The notes beneath the pieces were generated by a model that was given only the letters and a program-made list of their open reading frames with translations, did no database searches and was not told the DNA's origin. From Hymenobacter terrenus (GTDB lineage Bacteria; Bacteroidota; Bacteroidia; Cytophagales; Hymenobacteraceae), in NCBI RefSeq assembly GCF_000972495.1, contig NZ_LATM01000001.1, positions 951,241-1,015,240 of the forward strand: a DNA stretch of 64,000 nt, given 5' to 3'. Made by a program: the position numbers and the translations under genes. Within the stretch, counting starts at the first letter, position 1. Each line of letters begins with the position of its first letter. Positions 17,044 through 25,017 of the stretch are shown in pieces.

Positions 17044-17664
17044 CTATGTATTGTTCTTCCCATCATTTGCGTCATTACTGGGCAGAAAATGCTGTTGCCA
17101 CTGCCTCTTCTCAATACTCCTGATGTTCTTCACATCCTTTAAGGTATCTAAGTATTGGGCAAGCATTGGTAGCTCATTGTCATCCGGATTGCCGACGAAC
17201 GGCTGCGGATAAATGGCATTGCCATAGCAATTTCGAACTTTGAGGGGCGTGTCATCCACTATCAGAACTCTGCTCAAGCTAAAGCCACGCTTTCTCACTT
17301 TTTTGAGCAACTTGGCGTACTCATAGTGGTTGGCGTAGTCAAAGTAGCTCAGCGCCTCATCTGCTCGTGCTGATGACCGGGGCGTGCAGCGAGAACGGCC
17401 CCACACAAAAGCTAGCATTATTTCCTCGGGGAAAATCTGTTGCACCACTTCCGCTACGTAGTCATCGCTTGCCGATGACCAGACGGCAAGCTGAAATTTT
17501 TCGGCGCAAGCAGCAATAAATTCGTCAAGCCCAGGGCGCTTATAAACGAAATAATCAAAAACCTGGAAGTCAAAATCACTCCTCAGCTTCTTGGCCGAAG
17601 CGTGAATCAGGGTTTCGTCTAAATCGAGGATGAGGAGTATTTTTTCGTCCATTGCATCTGCCAT
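17044..17664 (-). CDS. HAD phosphatase, FCP1/SCP (NLI-interacting factor)-like
   Basis: A 206-residue HAD-superfamily protein with the nucleophile motif DLDET at residues 14-18, followed by the FCP1-type features FVYKRPGLDEFI, LAVWSSASDDYV (motif II) and VLIVDDTPLKV (motif III). This is the domain of eukaryotic RNA polymerase II CTD phosphatases; bacterial homologues occur in scattered genomes and their substrates are unknown. The N-terminus could instead be the Met at 17652. It is divergent from dnaK, with about 230 bp between. Confidence 0.82.
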   Translation of the reverse strand: MADAMDEKILLILDLDETLIHASAKKLRSDFDFQVFDYFVYKRPGLDEFIAACAEKFQLAVWSSASDDYVAEVVQQIFPEEIMLAFVWGRSRCTPRSSARADEALSYFDYANHYEYAKLLKKVRKRGFSLSRVLIVDDTPLKVRNCYGNAIYPQPFVGNPDDNELPMLAQYLDTLKDVKNIRSIEKRQWQQHFLPSNDANDGKNNT

Positions 17665-17779
17665 TGGAATTAGAGCAAGTTACTATTGTCCTCGCTGCTG
17701 CATGCTTGTCAGGAAAAATCTGCTTGCCCAAAACAAATTCAGCCATGGCGTCGCATAACACCGGCCCTTGCCGATTATC

Positions 17780-17796
17780 GGTGACAATCTGTCACC
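17780..17796. promoter_or_regulatory. Perfect 7-bp inverted repeat upstream of dnaK
   Basis: GGTGACAATCTGTCACC (7-bp arms, 3-nt spacer) lies in the divergent FCP1-like/dnaK intergenic region, about 100 nt before the dnaK ATG. It has the look of a dimeric regulator site; the regulator is unknown. It is not the CIRCE element. Confidence 0.4.
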
Positions 17797-17894
17797 AAAA
17801 GCACGCTGGTACGTTGCTTGTAATCCCCGGGCAGCGCCCCACCGGGCTGCGTATGACCTGACATTCCACTCCTAACCAATAAACACCCAAAAAC

Positions 17895-19838
17895 ATGGGC
17901 AAAATAATCGGCATTGACCTCGGCACCACCAACTCGTGCGTGGCCGTAATGGAAGGCAACGAACCCGTTGTCATTCCCAACAGTGAAGGCCGCCGCACTA
18001 CCCCCAGCATCGTCGCTTTCCTCGACGGGGGCAAGGGCGAGCGCAAGGTGGGCGACCCCGCCAAGCGCCAGGCCGTGACTAACCCTAAGAATACCATTGC
18101 CAGCATCAAGCGTTTTATGGGCCGCAACTTCTCCGAAGTGCAGACCGAAAGCAAGTACGTGGCGTATGATTTGACCCCGGGCTCGAACAACACCGTGGCC
18201 GTTAAAATTGGCGACCGCAACTATACGCCGCAGGAAATCTCGGCGATGGTGCTCCAGAAAATGAAGCAGACGGCCGAAGATTACCTCGGCCAGTCGGTAA
18301 CGGAAGCCGTTATCACGGTGCCCGCTTACTTCAACGACGCCCAGCGCCAGGCCACCAAAGAAGCCGGTGCCATCGCGGGCCTCGACGTGAAGCGCATCAT
18401 CAACGAGCCCACGGCCGCCGCATTGGCCTACGGCCTGGATAAGAAGCATAAAGATCAGAAAATCGCCGTGTATGACCTCGGCGGTGGTACGTTTGATATC
18501 TCCATCTTAGAGCTTGGCGATGGCGTGTTTGAAGTACTGAGCACCAACGGTGACACCCACCTTGGCGGCGACGACTTCGACCAGGTTATCATTAACTTCC
18601 TGGCCGACCAGTTTAAGTCGGACAACGAAGGCCTCGACCTACGCAACGACCCCATGGCTCTCCAGCGCCTCAAAGAAGCCGCTGAAAAAGCCAAAGTAGA
18701 GCTCTCTAGCTCGACCGAAACCGAAGTAAACCTGCCCTACATCACCGCAACGGCCTCGGGTCCCAAGCACTTGGTGGTGAAACTGAGCCGCTCCAAGTTT
18801 GAGCAGCTCGCCGACGACCTCGTGCGCCGCTCAATGGAGCCGGTGAAAAAGGCGCTGCAAGACGCTGGGTTGTCGACCAGCGACATCAACGAGGTTATTC
18901 TCGTGGGTGGCTCGACCCGCATCCCGCGCATTCAGGAAGAAGTGGAGAAGTTCTTCGGCAAGAAGCCTTCGAAAGGCGTGAACCCCGACGAAGTGGTGGC
19001 CATCGGTGCCGCTATCCAAGGCGGTGTACTCACTGGCGAAGTGAAGGATGTGCTGCTGCTCGACGTAACCCCGCTTTCGCTCGGCATCGAGACGATGGGC
19101 GGCGTGATGACCAAGCTCATCGAGTCGAACACGACTATCCCAACCAAGAAATCGGAAACCTTCTCGACAGCTTCGGACAACCAGCCTTCGGTAGAAATCC
19201 ACGTGCTGCAAGGTGAGCGTCCGCTGGCTGCCCAGAACCGCACCATCGGCAAGTTCCACCTCGACAGCATCCCGCCTGCACCCCGTGGCGTACCGAAAAT
19301 TGAAGTAGTTTTCGACATCGACGCCAACGGCATCCTGAACGTAACCGCCAAGGACCAGGGCACTGGCAAAGAGCAAAAAATCCGCATCGAAGCTAGCTCC
19401 GGCCTGAGCGAAGACGACATCAAGCGCATGCGCGACGAAGCCGCCGCCAACGCCGAAGCCGACAAAGCCGAAACCGAGCGCATCAGCAAGGTGAACGCCG
19501 CCGACTCGATGATTTTCCAGACCGAAAAGCAGTTGAAAGAATACGGCGACAAGCTGAGCGGTGGCAACAAAACCGCCATCGAAGGCGCACTGGCCGACCT
19601 GCGCAAAGCCCACGAAAGCAAAGACCTCGGCGCGATTGACACGGCCATGACGGCCATCAACGCCGCCTGGCAGGCCGCCTCGCAGGAAATGTACGCGGCC
19701 GCTGGCGCCGACGGCCAGGGCGGCCAGCCCGGCGGGGGCTTCCCCGGCGGCGACGGCCCGAGCCCGAACGGCAACGGCCAAGGCCAGCCCGCTGACCATG
19801 TGACCGACGTGGATTACGAAGAAGTAGACGGTAAGTAA
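17895..19838 (+). CDS. dnaK: Molecular chaperone DnaK (Hsp70)
   Basis: A 647-residue Hsp70. Clear landmarks are [14 protein letters not shown] at the N-terminus, the phosphate-2 motif [14 protein letters not shown] near residue 195, [13 protein letters not shown] near 335, the linker [16 protein letters not shown], and a substrate-binding domain ending in a Gly/Asn/Pro-rich tail and [10 protein letters not shown]. Cytosolic ATP-dependent folding with DnaJ/GrpE, which are not in the window. It has its own terminator just downstream, so it is probably monocistronic here. Confidence 0.98.
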   Translation: MGKIIGIDLGTTNSCVAVMEGNEPVVIPNSEGRRTTPSIVAFLDGGKGERKVGDPAKRQAVTNPKNTIASIKRFMGRNFSEVQTESKYVAYDLTPGSNNTVAVKIGDRNYTPQEISAMVLQKMKQTAEDYLGQSVTEAVITVPAYFNDAQRQATKEAGAIAGLDVKRIINEPTAAALAYGLDKKHKDQKIAVYDLGGGTFDISILELGDGVFEVLSTNGDTHLGGDDFDQVIINFLADQFKSDNEGLDLRNDPMALQRLKEAAEKAKVELSSSTETEVNLPYITATASGPKHLVVKLSRSKFEQLADDLVRRSMEPVKKALQDAGLSTSDINEVILVGGSTRIPRIQEEVEKFFGKKPSKGVNPDEVVAIGAAIQGGVLTGEVKDVLLLDVTPLSLGIETMGGVMTKLIESNTTIPTKKSETFSTASDNQPSVEIHVLQGERPLAAQNRTIGKFHLDSIPPAPRGVPKIEVVFDIDANGILNVTAKDQGTGKEQKIRIEASSGLSEDDIKRMRDEAAANAEADKAETERISKVNAADSMIFQTEKQLKEYGDKLSGGNKTAIEGALADLRKAHESKDLGAIDTAMTAINAAWQAASQEMYAAAGADGQGGQPGGGFPGGDGPSPNGNGQGQPADHVTDVDYEEVDGK

Positions 19839-19861
19839 TCTTTGCTAGTCGATAAAGATGA

Positions 19862-19893
19862 AAAAGCCCGGAGGCGCAAGCTTCCGGGCTTTT
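19862..19893 (+). terminator. dnaK intrinsic terminator
   Basis: AAAAGCCCGGA and TCCGGGCTTTT form an 11-bp stem with a T-run, 24 nt after the dnaK stop. It overlaps the upstream in-frame extension of the next ORF, so that ORF must start later. Confidence 0.85.
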
Positions 19894-19911
19894 CGCGTTT
19901 ATATTTGGCTT

Positions 19912-20697
19912 ATGAGGAATATGTATGGTTTGCGGATAATACTCATCGGGCTTGGGTGGGCAATGGCAGGAAGTAATTCAGCGTCAGCACAAGCTAAAGC
20001 CGAACTCAACGCAATGAGTGCACTGCCAATAACCAAGCTGTTGGCCAAACCCATGGCTAGTCCCGTGCTTGCCGACACCAGCGCTTTTCCGCTCAACTAT
20101 TGCACCTCGCTGCCCCGGTTAGAGTTTGGCAAATGGGAGCAAGACTATGCTAAATATGAGCGTCTATTAACGCCTGAAATTCGGCGCACGCAAATCGGGC
20201 TTGGGTATAGGAGGGGAAATGTACAGGTGTGGTGGTGCCAGCCATCGGCCTCCCCACACGCTCAGCTTGATACATTAACCCGGGTGACCAACGCCACGCA
20301 ACTCGAAGGAAAATGGAAAAGCGTGCTGACCCGCACCATCGTGCACCAAGACTCTGCCGCGCTCAGGGAGCAGAAATTCTATCGCAGCGCCCAATTTATA
20401 CCCTCTGATGAGCAGGCCGAAGTAACACTGGCAAATGGCCGTTTCACGCTGTTTGTTAAGCACGGCACGGCGGCTCCGCTGGGAAAAATTGGCCGCCAAA
20501 AATATGCTTTAGTTAACGGCCGCTACCTGTTAGTGTATGGCATCATCAAATCGGGGGGTGCCGTTACTCAGGTCGGCCTCGACTCAGTGGGCCGGCTGGT
20601 GCTGCACAGTTGCGCCGTCACAGAGCGGAAGGTGCGCGGACAGTATCTGACCTATGAAACGGTGCTTCACCAGACTGTTTTTGAGCGCCAGCAGTAA
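19912..20697 (+). CDS. Exported protein of unknown function
   Basis: A 261-residue protein with an N-terminal signal peptide (hydrophobic YGLRIILIGLGWAMA, likely cleavage after SASAQA). No domain recognised. The mature part has two halves that look beta-rich, with WKSVLTRTIVHQDS, then FTLFVKHGT and a final HSCAVTERKVRGQYLTYETV. I chose ATG 19912 because the earlier ATG at 19858 would place the N-terminus in the dnaK terminator; ATG 19921 is also possible. Single gene, likely periplasmic or outer-membrane associated. Confidence 0.6.
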   Translation: MRNMYGLRIILIGLGWAMAGSNSASAQAKAELNAMSALPITKLLAKPMASPVLADTSAFPLNYCTSLPRLEFGKWEQDYAKYERLLTPEIRRTQIGLGYRRGNVQVWWCQPSASPHAQLDTLTRVTNATQLEGKWKSVLTRTIVHQDSAALREQKFYRSAQFIPSDEQAEVTLANGRFTLFVKHGTAAPLGKIGRQKYALVNGRYLLVYGIIKSGGAVTQVGLDSVGRLVLHSCAVTERKVRGQYLTYETVLHQTVFERQQ

Positions 20698-20748
20698 CGG
20701 CTTACTATGTGCTACGACCATCTAGCCTTTCACCCACGCTGTCGTATA

Positions 20749-20837
20749 GTCCTGCTGAGCGAAGCGGCTCACTCGCACTAGCTCAACGATAAGATTCGTA
20801 ATGGCACGCTAGATGCTTCGTCTTCGCTTAGCAGGAC
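20749..20837. repeat. Intergenic inverted repeat, family B
   Basis: GTCCTGCTGAGCGAAG (20749-20764) and CTTCGCTTAGCAGGAC (20822-20837) are complementary with one mismatch, separated by 57 nt that contains GGCTCACTCGC and AGATGCTTCG. The AGCGAAGC and GATGCTTCG cores recur in the element at 27093-27202, suggesting a dispersed repeat family. Confidence 0.6.
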
Positions 20838-20863
20838 CACCTTTCTTAATTTTGGCTGACCAA

Positions 20864-21256
20864 TTAGCTCTTGGAGGCCGTTGCCTCTATCTCCAGCAAC
20901 TGGCCCGGAAAAAGCAGACGCGACACACCAAGCAGGGTTTCGGCGGGCCGTACGTCGCCAAGGCGACTCAGAATAACACTCCAATGCTGTACTATCAGAT
21001 CGACGTCAGTGGTGTACCAATTGAGCCGAACCAAATCGGCTAACTCGTACCCGGCTTCCGCTAGCACCGCTTCGAGGTTGTCGAGCGTGGCGTTGAGCTG
21101 CGCGGGCATATCCCAGGCATGAACCAGCTGTCCATCCGCACTGATGGGAGCCTGACCGGTAATGTGTAGTACCCGCTCATGCCGATGCGTCTCAATTGCT
21201 TGCGAGAACCCAAACTGGTCCTGCCATTTCCAAGGATTTATAGCTTTGTTTTTCAT
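20864..21256 (-). CDS. RidA (YjgF) family protein
   Basis: A 130-residue Rid-family protein with the expected pattern: HITGQAPISADGQ near the N-terminus, MPAQLNATLDNLEAVLAEAG in the middle, and the C-terminal VSRLLFPGQLLEIEATA with the Arg and Glu that form the intersubunit active site. RidA proteins hydrolyse reactive enamines and imines from amino-acid metabolism; some homologues have other roles. Single gene, convergent with the exported protein upstream of it on the plus strand. Confidence 0.9.
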   Translation of the reverse strand: MKNKAINPWKWQDQFGFSQAIETHRHERVLHITGQAPISADGQLVHAWDMPAQLNATLDNLEAVLAEAGYELADLVRLNWYTTDVDLIVQHWSVILSRLGDVRPAETLLGVSRLLFPGQLLEIEATASKS

Positions 21257-21356
21257 AGTTGTAAGGGCCTAGCCTGGACTGGATTTGGGCTAGATTCAGG
21301 GAATGATGGAAAGGTAATTTGTCCAAACTAGGCTCGCCCCAAAGGTAGAAGAAACG

Positions 21357-22475
21357 CTACGCCTTGTCTTCGGCGACATCCTCTACGCCTTCCTCGATTT
21401 TCTCCTCGGCCTCCTGATGGTCATCCGAGTCGGCGGCCTCCAGTTCTAGTTCCTGCTCTTGCCAGCCGCTGGGTTCGTAGCTGAGACGGATGTAGATGGG
21501 GTAATGGTCGGAGCCGATGTGAGTGAGGCGCTCCAGGCGTTGCAGGCGAAAGTGGGCGGAGTGAAACACATGGTCCAGGGGCCAGCGCAGCAGCTTATGG
21601 TCGGCGTGGAAAGTGGGCAGCAGCCCACGCCCGATGCGCGGGTCGAGCAGACGCGACAGCCGCCGGAACAGCTCGGAGGTGTGCGACCAGGCCACGTCGT
21701 TCAGGTCGCCGGCTACGATGGTGGGGCCATCGTGTTTCTCAATAATTTTGCCCACTACCAACAGCTCAGCATCGCGCCGGGAGCTGTTTTTTGACTCCTG
21801 CGGCGCTGGCGGCTTGGGGTGCAGGAAGTGCAGGTTGACGGCGACACCGCTGGGCAGCACCACGCAGCCGTGAAAAGAGGGTATTTCCGGGTCCAGGATA
21901 TAACGAATCTGCGGCTCGCGCAGCGGCAGGCGCGAAAACACCAGCATGCCGTAGGTGTTCGGCAGCGGGGCGTGGCAGGTGTAAGGATAGTCATCTTCGA
22001 TGCGTCGGAGCTGGCTCAGCCACCAGTCATCCGTTTCGACGGCCAGCACGATATCGGGCCGCCAGTTCTTGATGTGGCCCAGGCAGCGCGAAGCGTCGCG
22101 GTTGTACATCAGCACGTTGGTCACCAGCAGGCTGAGGTGATTGTCGTCGTCATCGGCCGGTCGGCTGGCATCGGCCACCTGCTTGCGGTGCAATGGGGTG
22201 TAGGGCCAGATTCGGCTCATCTGGTAAACTGTCGCCAAGACCAGGCTCACCACGAAAAAGCCGTACCCGAAGCTCCTCGGGATGGGCAGGAGCAGCGCGG
22301 CAGCCAGGCTCAGCAGCAGCCCGGCCACGATTTGCAGGCGGGGAAAGTCGCAAACGCGAATCCACCACGCGGTTTGGCGCAGAATGGGCAACACCGTCAC
22401 CAGCAGCGCCAGGCTGCCCAGAATCCAGGTCAGCCACTGTCCGGCTGTTAGCAGTACGGAGAGAAAAGTCGCCAT
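21357..22475 (-). CDS. Endonuclease/exonuclease/phosphatase family membrane protein
   Basis: A 372-residue protein with three N-terminal membrane segments (about residues 5-100) followed by an EEP-fold domain: LLVTNVLMYN, AVETDDWW (catalytic Glu), GLVFSR-like GMLVFSRLP, IVAGDLNDVAWS (Asp-x-Asn) and the final GSDHYPI (Asp-His). Similar membrane-anchored EEP proteins are common in Bacteroidota and their substrates (nucleic acid, phospholipid or inositide) are not established. The tail is very acidic (many Glu/Asp). ATG 22475 was preferred to TTG 22484. Confidence 0.82.
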   Translation of the reverse strand: MATFLSVLLTAGQWLTWILGSLALLVTVLPILRQTAWWIRVCDFPRLQIVAGLLLSLAAALLLPIPRSFGYGFFVVSLVLATVYQMSRIWPYTPLHRKQVADASRPADDDDNHLSLLVTNVLMYNRDASRCLGHIKNWRPDIVLAVETDDWWLSQLRRIEDDYPYTCHAPLPNTYGMLVFSRLPLREPQIRYILDPEIPSFHGCVVLPSGVAVNLHFLHPKPPAPQESKNSSRRDAELLVVGKIIEKHDGPTIVAGDLNDVAWSHTSELFRRLSRLLDPRIGRGLLPTFHADHKLLRWPLDHVFHSAHFRLQRLERLTHIGSDHYPIYIRLSYEPSGWQEQELELEAADSDDHQEAEEKIEEGVEDVAEDKA

Positions 22476-22514
22476 CAAAGACAAAGTCGGCAGTGAGTGG
22501 AAATTAGGAAAATC

Positions 22515-22551
22515 AGGCCGTCCGGCTTAGTCAAGCTTAGCCGGACGGCCT
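22515..22551 (-). terminator. Probable purE terminator
   Basis: AGGCCGTCCGGCT and AGCCGGACGGCCT pair around a short loop, 20 nt after the purE stop on the minus strand. There is no long U-tract, so termination efficiency is uncertain. Confidence 0.55.
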
Positions 22552-22570
22552 AGCGTCGGCTTTATACGTC

Positions 22571-23143
22571 TTATACGTCGTCTTGAAAGCCACCTTTACG
22601 CAATTCCTCAATGGTGCGCATCACCCGGTCTTTGAGGGTAGTGCGATACTTCTCCAAGGCATCGGCCAAGCGAGCATTAGTCAGGGCCAGCATTTGGGTG
22701 GCGAGCACGGCCGCGTTGGCGGCACCATCGATGCCCACCGTCGCCACGGGCACCCCGTTCGGCATCTGAATCATGCTCAGAATAGAATCGAGACCCTGAA
22801 TGGAAATGGTGCTGTTGATGGGAACCCCAATCACGGGGAGTGTGGTGAACGCGGCCACCATGCCCGGCAGGTGGGCCGCCCCACCCCCGCCGGCAATCAG
22901 CACGCGCAGGCCGCGCTTGCGGGCACTTTCGGCATACTCTACCATGCGGTGGGGCGTGCGGTGCGGCGACACCAGCGTGATGTCGTAGGGAATGCCGAAT
23001 TGACGGAGCACATCGGCGGCGGCCGACATAATTTTCAGGTCTGATTTCGACCCCATAATGATGCCCACCAGGGGCGTTTCGGTTACGGGGCGGTCATCAT
23101 CGGAGCCAGTAGAAGGCCCCGTAGCGGAGTTATCAGGAATCAT
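22571..23143 (-). CDS. purE: N5-carboxyaminoimidazole ribonucleotide mutase (PurE)
   Basis: A 190-residue class I PurE. GIIMGSKSDLKIM is at about residues 28-40, SPHRTPHRM in the middle, then AGGGGAAHLPGM and PVIGVPI, all diagnostic. It converts N5-CAIR to CAIR in purine synthesis with PurK, which is not in the window. The first 25 residues are a hydrophilic extension not conserved in the family; a later start is possible but no better ATG appears before the conserved core. Divergent from marC. Confidence 0.96.
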   Translation of the reverse strand: MIPDNSATGPSTGSDDDRPVTETPLVGIIMGSKSDLKIMSAAADVLRQFGIPYDITLVSPHRTPHRMVEYAESARKRGLRVLIAGGGGAAHLPGMVAAFTTLPVIGVPINSTISIQGLDSILSMIQMPNGVPVATVGIDGAANAAVLATQMLALTNARLADALEKYRTTLKDRVMRTIEELRKGGFQDDV

Positions 23144-23242
23144 TGAGTGGAAAACAGATAAGGACTAAGAATTCATCGACGCGCCAAGCTGCGCTATTGG
23201 GGCAGCAAAATAGTACTTTTCTGCCCAGCTCGCCCCTACCCC

Positions 23243-23250
23243 TACCTTTG
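23243..23250 (+). promoter_or_regulatory. -7 promoter box TACCTTTG, 7 nt before marC start
   Basis: TACCTTTG is a perfect TAnnTTTG box ending 7 nt before the marC ATG. With a start site a few bases downstream, the transcript would be leaderless or nearly so. The same CCTACCTTTG decamer precedes hemE at nearly identical spacing. Confidence 0.55.
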
Positions 23251-23257
23251 TGCCACC

Positions 23258-23878
23258 ATGGAAGTTCTGCTCGCCACCTTCACCACTCTGTTTTCCATCG
23301 TCAATCCGTTTGGGGCGATGCCGGTTTTTCTTACTCTTACGGCCGATGACCGGGCGGCCGACCGCGCCCGCACCGCCCTGCGCGCCTGCATCTATATGGT
23401 GGTCATCTTGAGCGTTGCGTTCTTCGGTGGGCAGTACATCCTCAACTTTTTCGGCATCAATATCCAGCACTTACGCATCGCGGGCGGCATCCTGCTCATG
23501 CGCTCAGCCTTCGAACTGCTCACCCCCGGCGCCAACCGCGACCGGGTGGGACCCGACGCTCTGGAGGAAAGCAAGCAGAAGGACGACATCAGCTTCACGC
23601 CGCTGGCCATGCCTATGCTCTCCGGGCCAGGCTCCATGGCTGTTTGCATCGGCCTGATTCGGCCCACCTATGTTGATAAGGCCATAACCGTGGCGGGCTT
23701 CGCGCTGGTAGCACTGGCAGCATTTATCATTCTGATTTTCTCACTCCGCCTCACCCGCATATTGGGCAAGCCGGGCATGGCCGCCATGGCCCGTATCATT
23801 GGTTTCATCACGTTGGCTATCGGGGTCAACTTCTTTGCTACGGCCATTGCAGCTCTGTTTCCGGGGCTTACGCGCTAG
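23258..23878 (+). CDS. MarC family integral membrane protein
   Basis: A 206-residue protein with six membrane segments and the family landmarks SIVNPFGAMPVFL in segment 1, RIAGGILLMRSAFELL and PLAMPMLSGPGSM in the middle. MarC/YhgN (NAAT) proteins were once linked to multidrug resistance, a link that was later withdrawn; their transport function is unsettled. Divergent from purE, convergent with the AraC regulator, with only 5 nt between the stop codons. Confidence 0.9.
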   Translation: MEVLLATFTTLFSIVNPFGAMPVFLTLTADDRAADRARTALRACIYMVVILSVAFFGGQYILNFFGINIQHLRIAGGILLMRSAFELLTPGANRDRVGPDALEESKQKDDISFTPLAMPMLSGPGSMAVCIGLIRPTYVDKAITVAGFALVALAAFIILIFSLRLTRILGKPGMAAMARIIGFITLAIGVNFFATAIAALFPGLTR

Positions 23879-23883
23879 CGCTG

Positions 23884-24903
23884 CTACGAAGCGGTTAGCT
23901 CGCGGTAGGCACTCGGGCTGTGCCCGGTCCAGCGCTTGAAGGCCCGGGTAAATACGCCCGGCTCGGAGTAGCTGAGAAGATAGGCGATTTCAGCCACGGG
24001 GAGGGAGGTTTCGCGCAGGTATTGGGTGGCCACATCGCACTGCAGGCGCTCCAGCACCTCCTGGTAGTTGGTGCCTTCGTCATGTAGCTTGCGCTGAAGG
24101 GTGCGGGGGCTGACGCTCAACTGGCTGGCCACGGCTTCTATGCTAGGGTAATGGCTTTTGACCAGCCCCGTGAGGACGTGTAGGACGCGCTGCTGAAAGG
24201 GCGCGGCGTGCGCTTGGGCCTGTAGCAGGCGGTCGGCCTCCTGGTCGAGGAGCTTAAACAAGGCCGCGTTGTAGCTGACTACTGGTGTGCGCAAGTCGGT
24301 CAGAGCGTAGGTGATGGTGCTTTCCGAAGCTTCAAAGCGTAGGTCAGGGCCAAAAAGCTGGGCATATTCCGGCCGTTGGTCCGCGGGCGGCGGGGCAAAC
24401 GCGCTGCGCACGGCCAGCGGAGCCACGGGCCGCCCCGCCAGCTTATCCAGGGCCCGCACCACGAAGGCCATGCTGCTTTCGACCGCCTGCCGCGCCGCCA
24501 CGGGGTATGCCTGGCCAAACACCGGCAGCGGCACAAACGTGGCCACGCCCGTGGCGCTCGCCTGGGTGAATTTTATGTCCAGCAGGCTGCTGTAAATAGA
24601 GCCATAATGCGCCCCCCGCTCCAGCGCTGTGAGCAAGTCGGGGCTGTTCTGCATGGTGAAGCCCACCACGCCAATAGCCTCAAAATGCACTTGCGAGCCG
24701 GTGTGCAGCCCCAGCAGCGGGTCGCCGGAAAGCTGCAGAGCCGCCTGCCACACGGCATTCAAGGTGGCTAGGTCGTAGGGCCGGTCGTCAGCTTGCAGCT
24801 CGGTCAGGGTAAGGCCCGCTGCCTGCGCGAGGGCCTGCAAAGGTGCGCCAGCCTGCACGGCCCCGTAGAGTATTTCGCGAATGAGGCTGGCGGCAATCTG
24901 CAT
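23884..24903 (-). CDS. AraC family transcriptional regulator (OruR/ArgR-type)
   Basis: A 339-residue regulator. Residues about 20-210 fit the Arabinose_bd-like N-terminal domain of the OruR/MmsR type (GLHTGSQVHFEAIGVVGF), and the last 100 residues hold the AraC double helix-turn-helix (VASQLSVSPRTLQRKLHDEG, then YLLSYSEPGVFTRAFKRWTG). ATG 24903 was chosen because the frame extends back to 25476 only through the divergent gene. It is divergent from the DUF4386-like membrane gene at 25018, which is the most likely target. Confidence 0.9.
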   Translation of the reverse strand: MQIAASLIREILYGAVQAGAPLQALAQAAGLTLTELQADDRPYDLATLNAVWQAALQLSGDPLLGLHTGSQVHFEAIGVVGFTMQNSPDLLTALERGAHYGSIYSSLLDIKFTQASATGVATFVPLPVFGQAYPVAARQAVESSMAFVVRALDKLAGRPVAPLAVRSAFAPPPADQRPEYAQLFGPDLRFEASESTITYALTDLRTPVVSYNAALFKLLDQEADRLLQAQAHAAPFQQRVLHVLTGLVKSHYPSIEAVASQLSVSPRTLQRKLHDEGTNYQEVLERLQCDVATQYLRETSLPVAEIAYLLSYSEPGVFTRAFKRWTGHSPSAYRELTAS

Positions 24904-24981
24904 GGTGCGAAGGTAGCCGCCGTGGCGCAAAATGCCCAGTATCTGGCGCTTTGGGCTAAGAGGCTCGGGGGGTGGGCCGGC

Positions 24982-24989
24982 CACCTTTG
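24982..24989 (+). promoter_or_regulatory. -7-like promoter box (CACCTTTG)
   Basis: CACCTTTG, one base off the TAnnTTTG consensus, lies 28 nt before the ATG of the DUF4386/barrel gene, in the divergent gap with the AraC regulator. Confidence 0.35.
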
Positions 24990-25017
24990 TATTGTTCACT
25001 TCACCTTCATAATCACC

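Noticed and set aside
17780..17796. CIRCE-type heat-shock operator upstream of dnaK
   Set aside because: The repeat is GGTGACA-N3-TGTCACC, not TTAGCACTC-N9-GAGTGCTAA.
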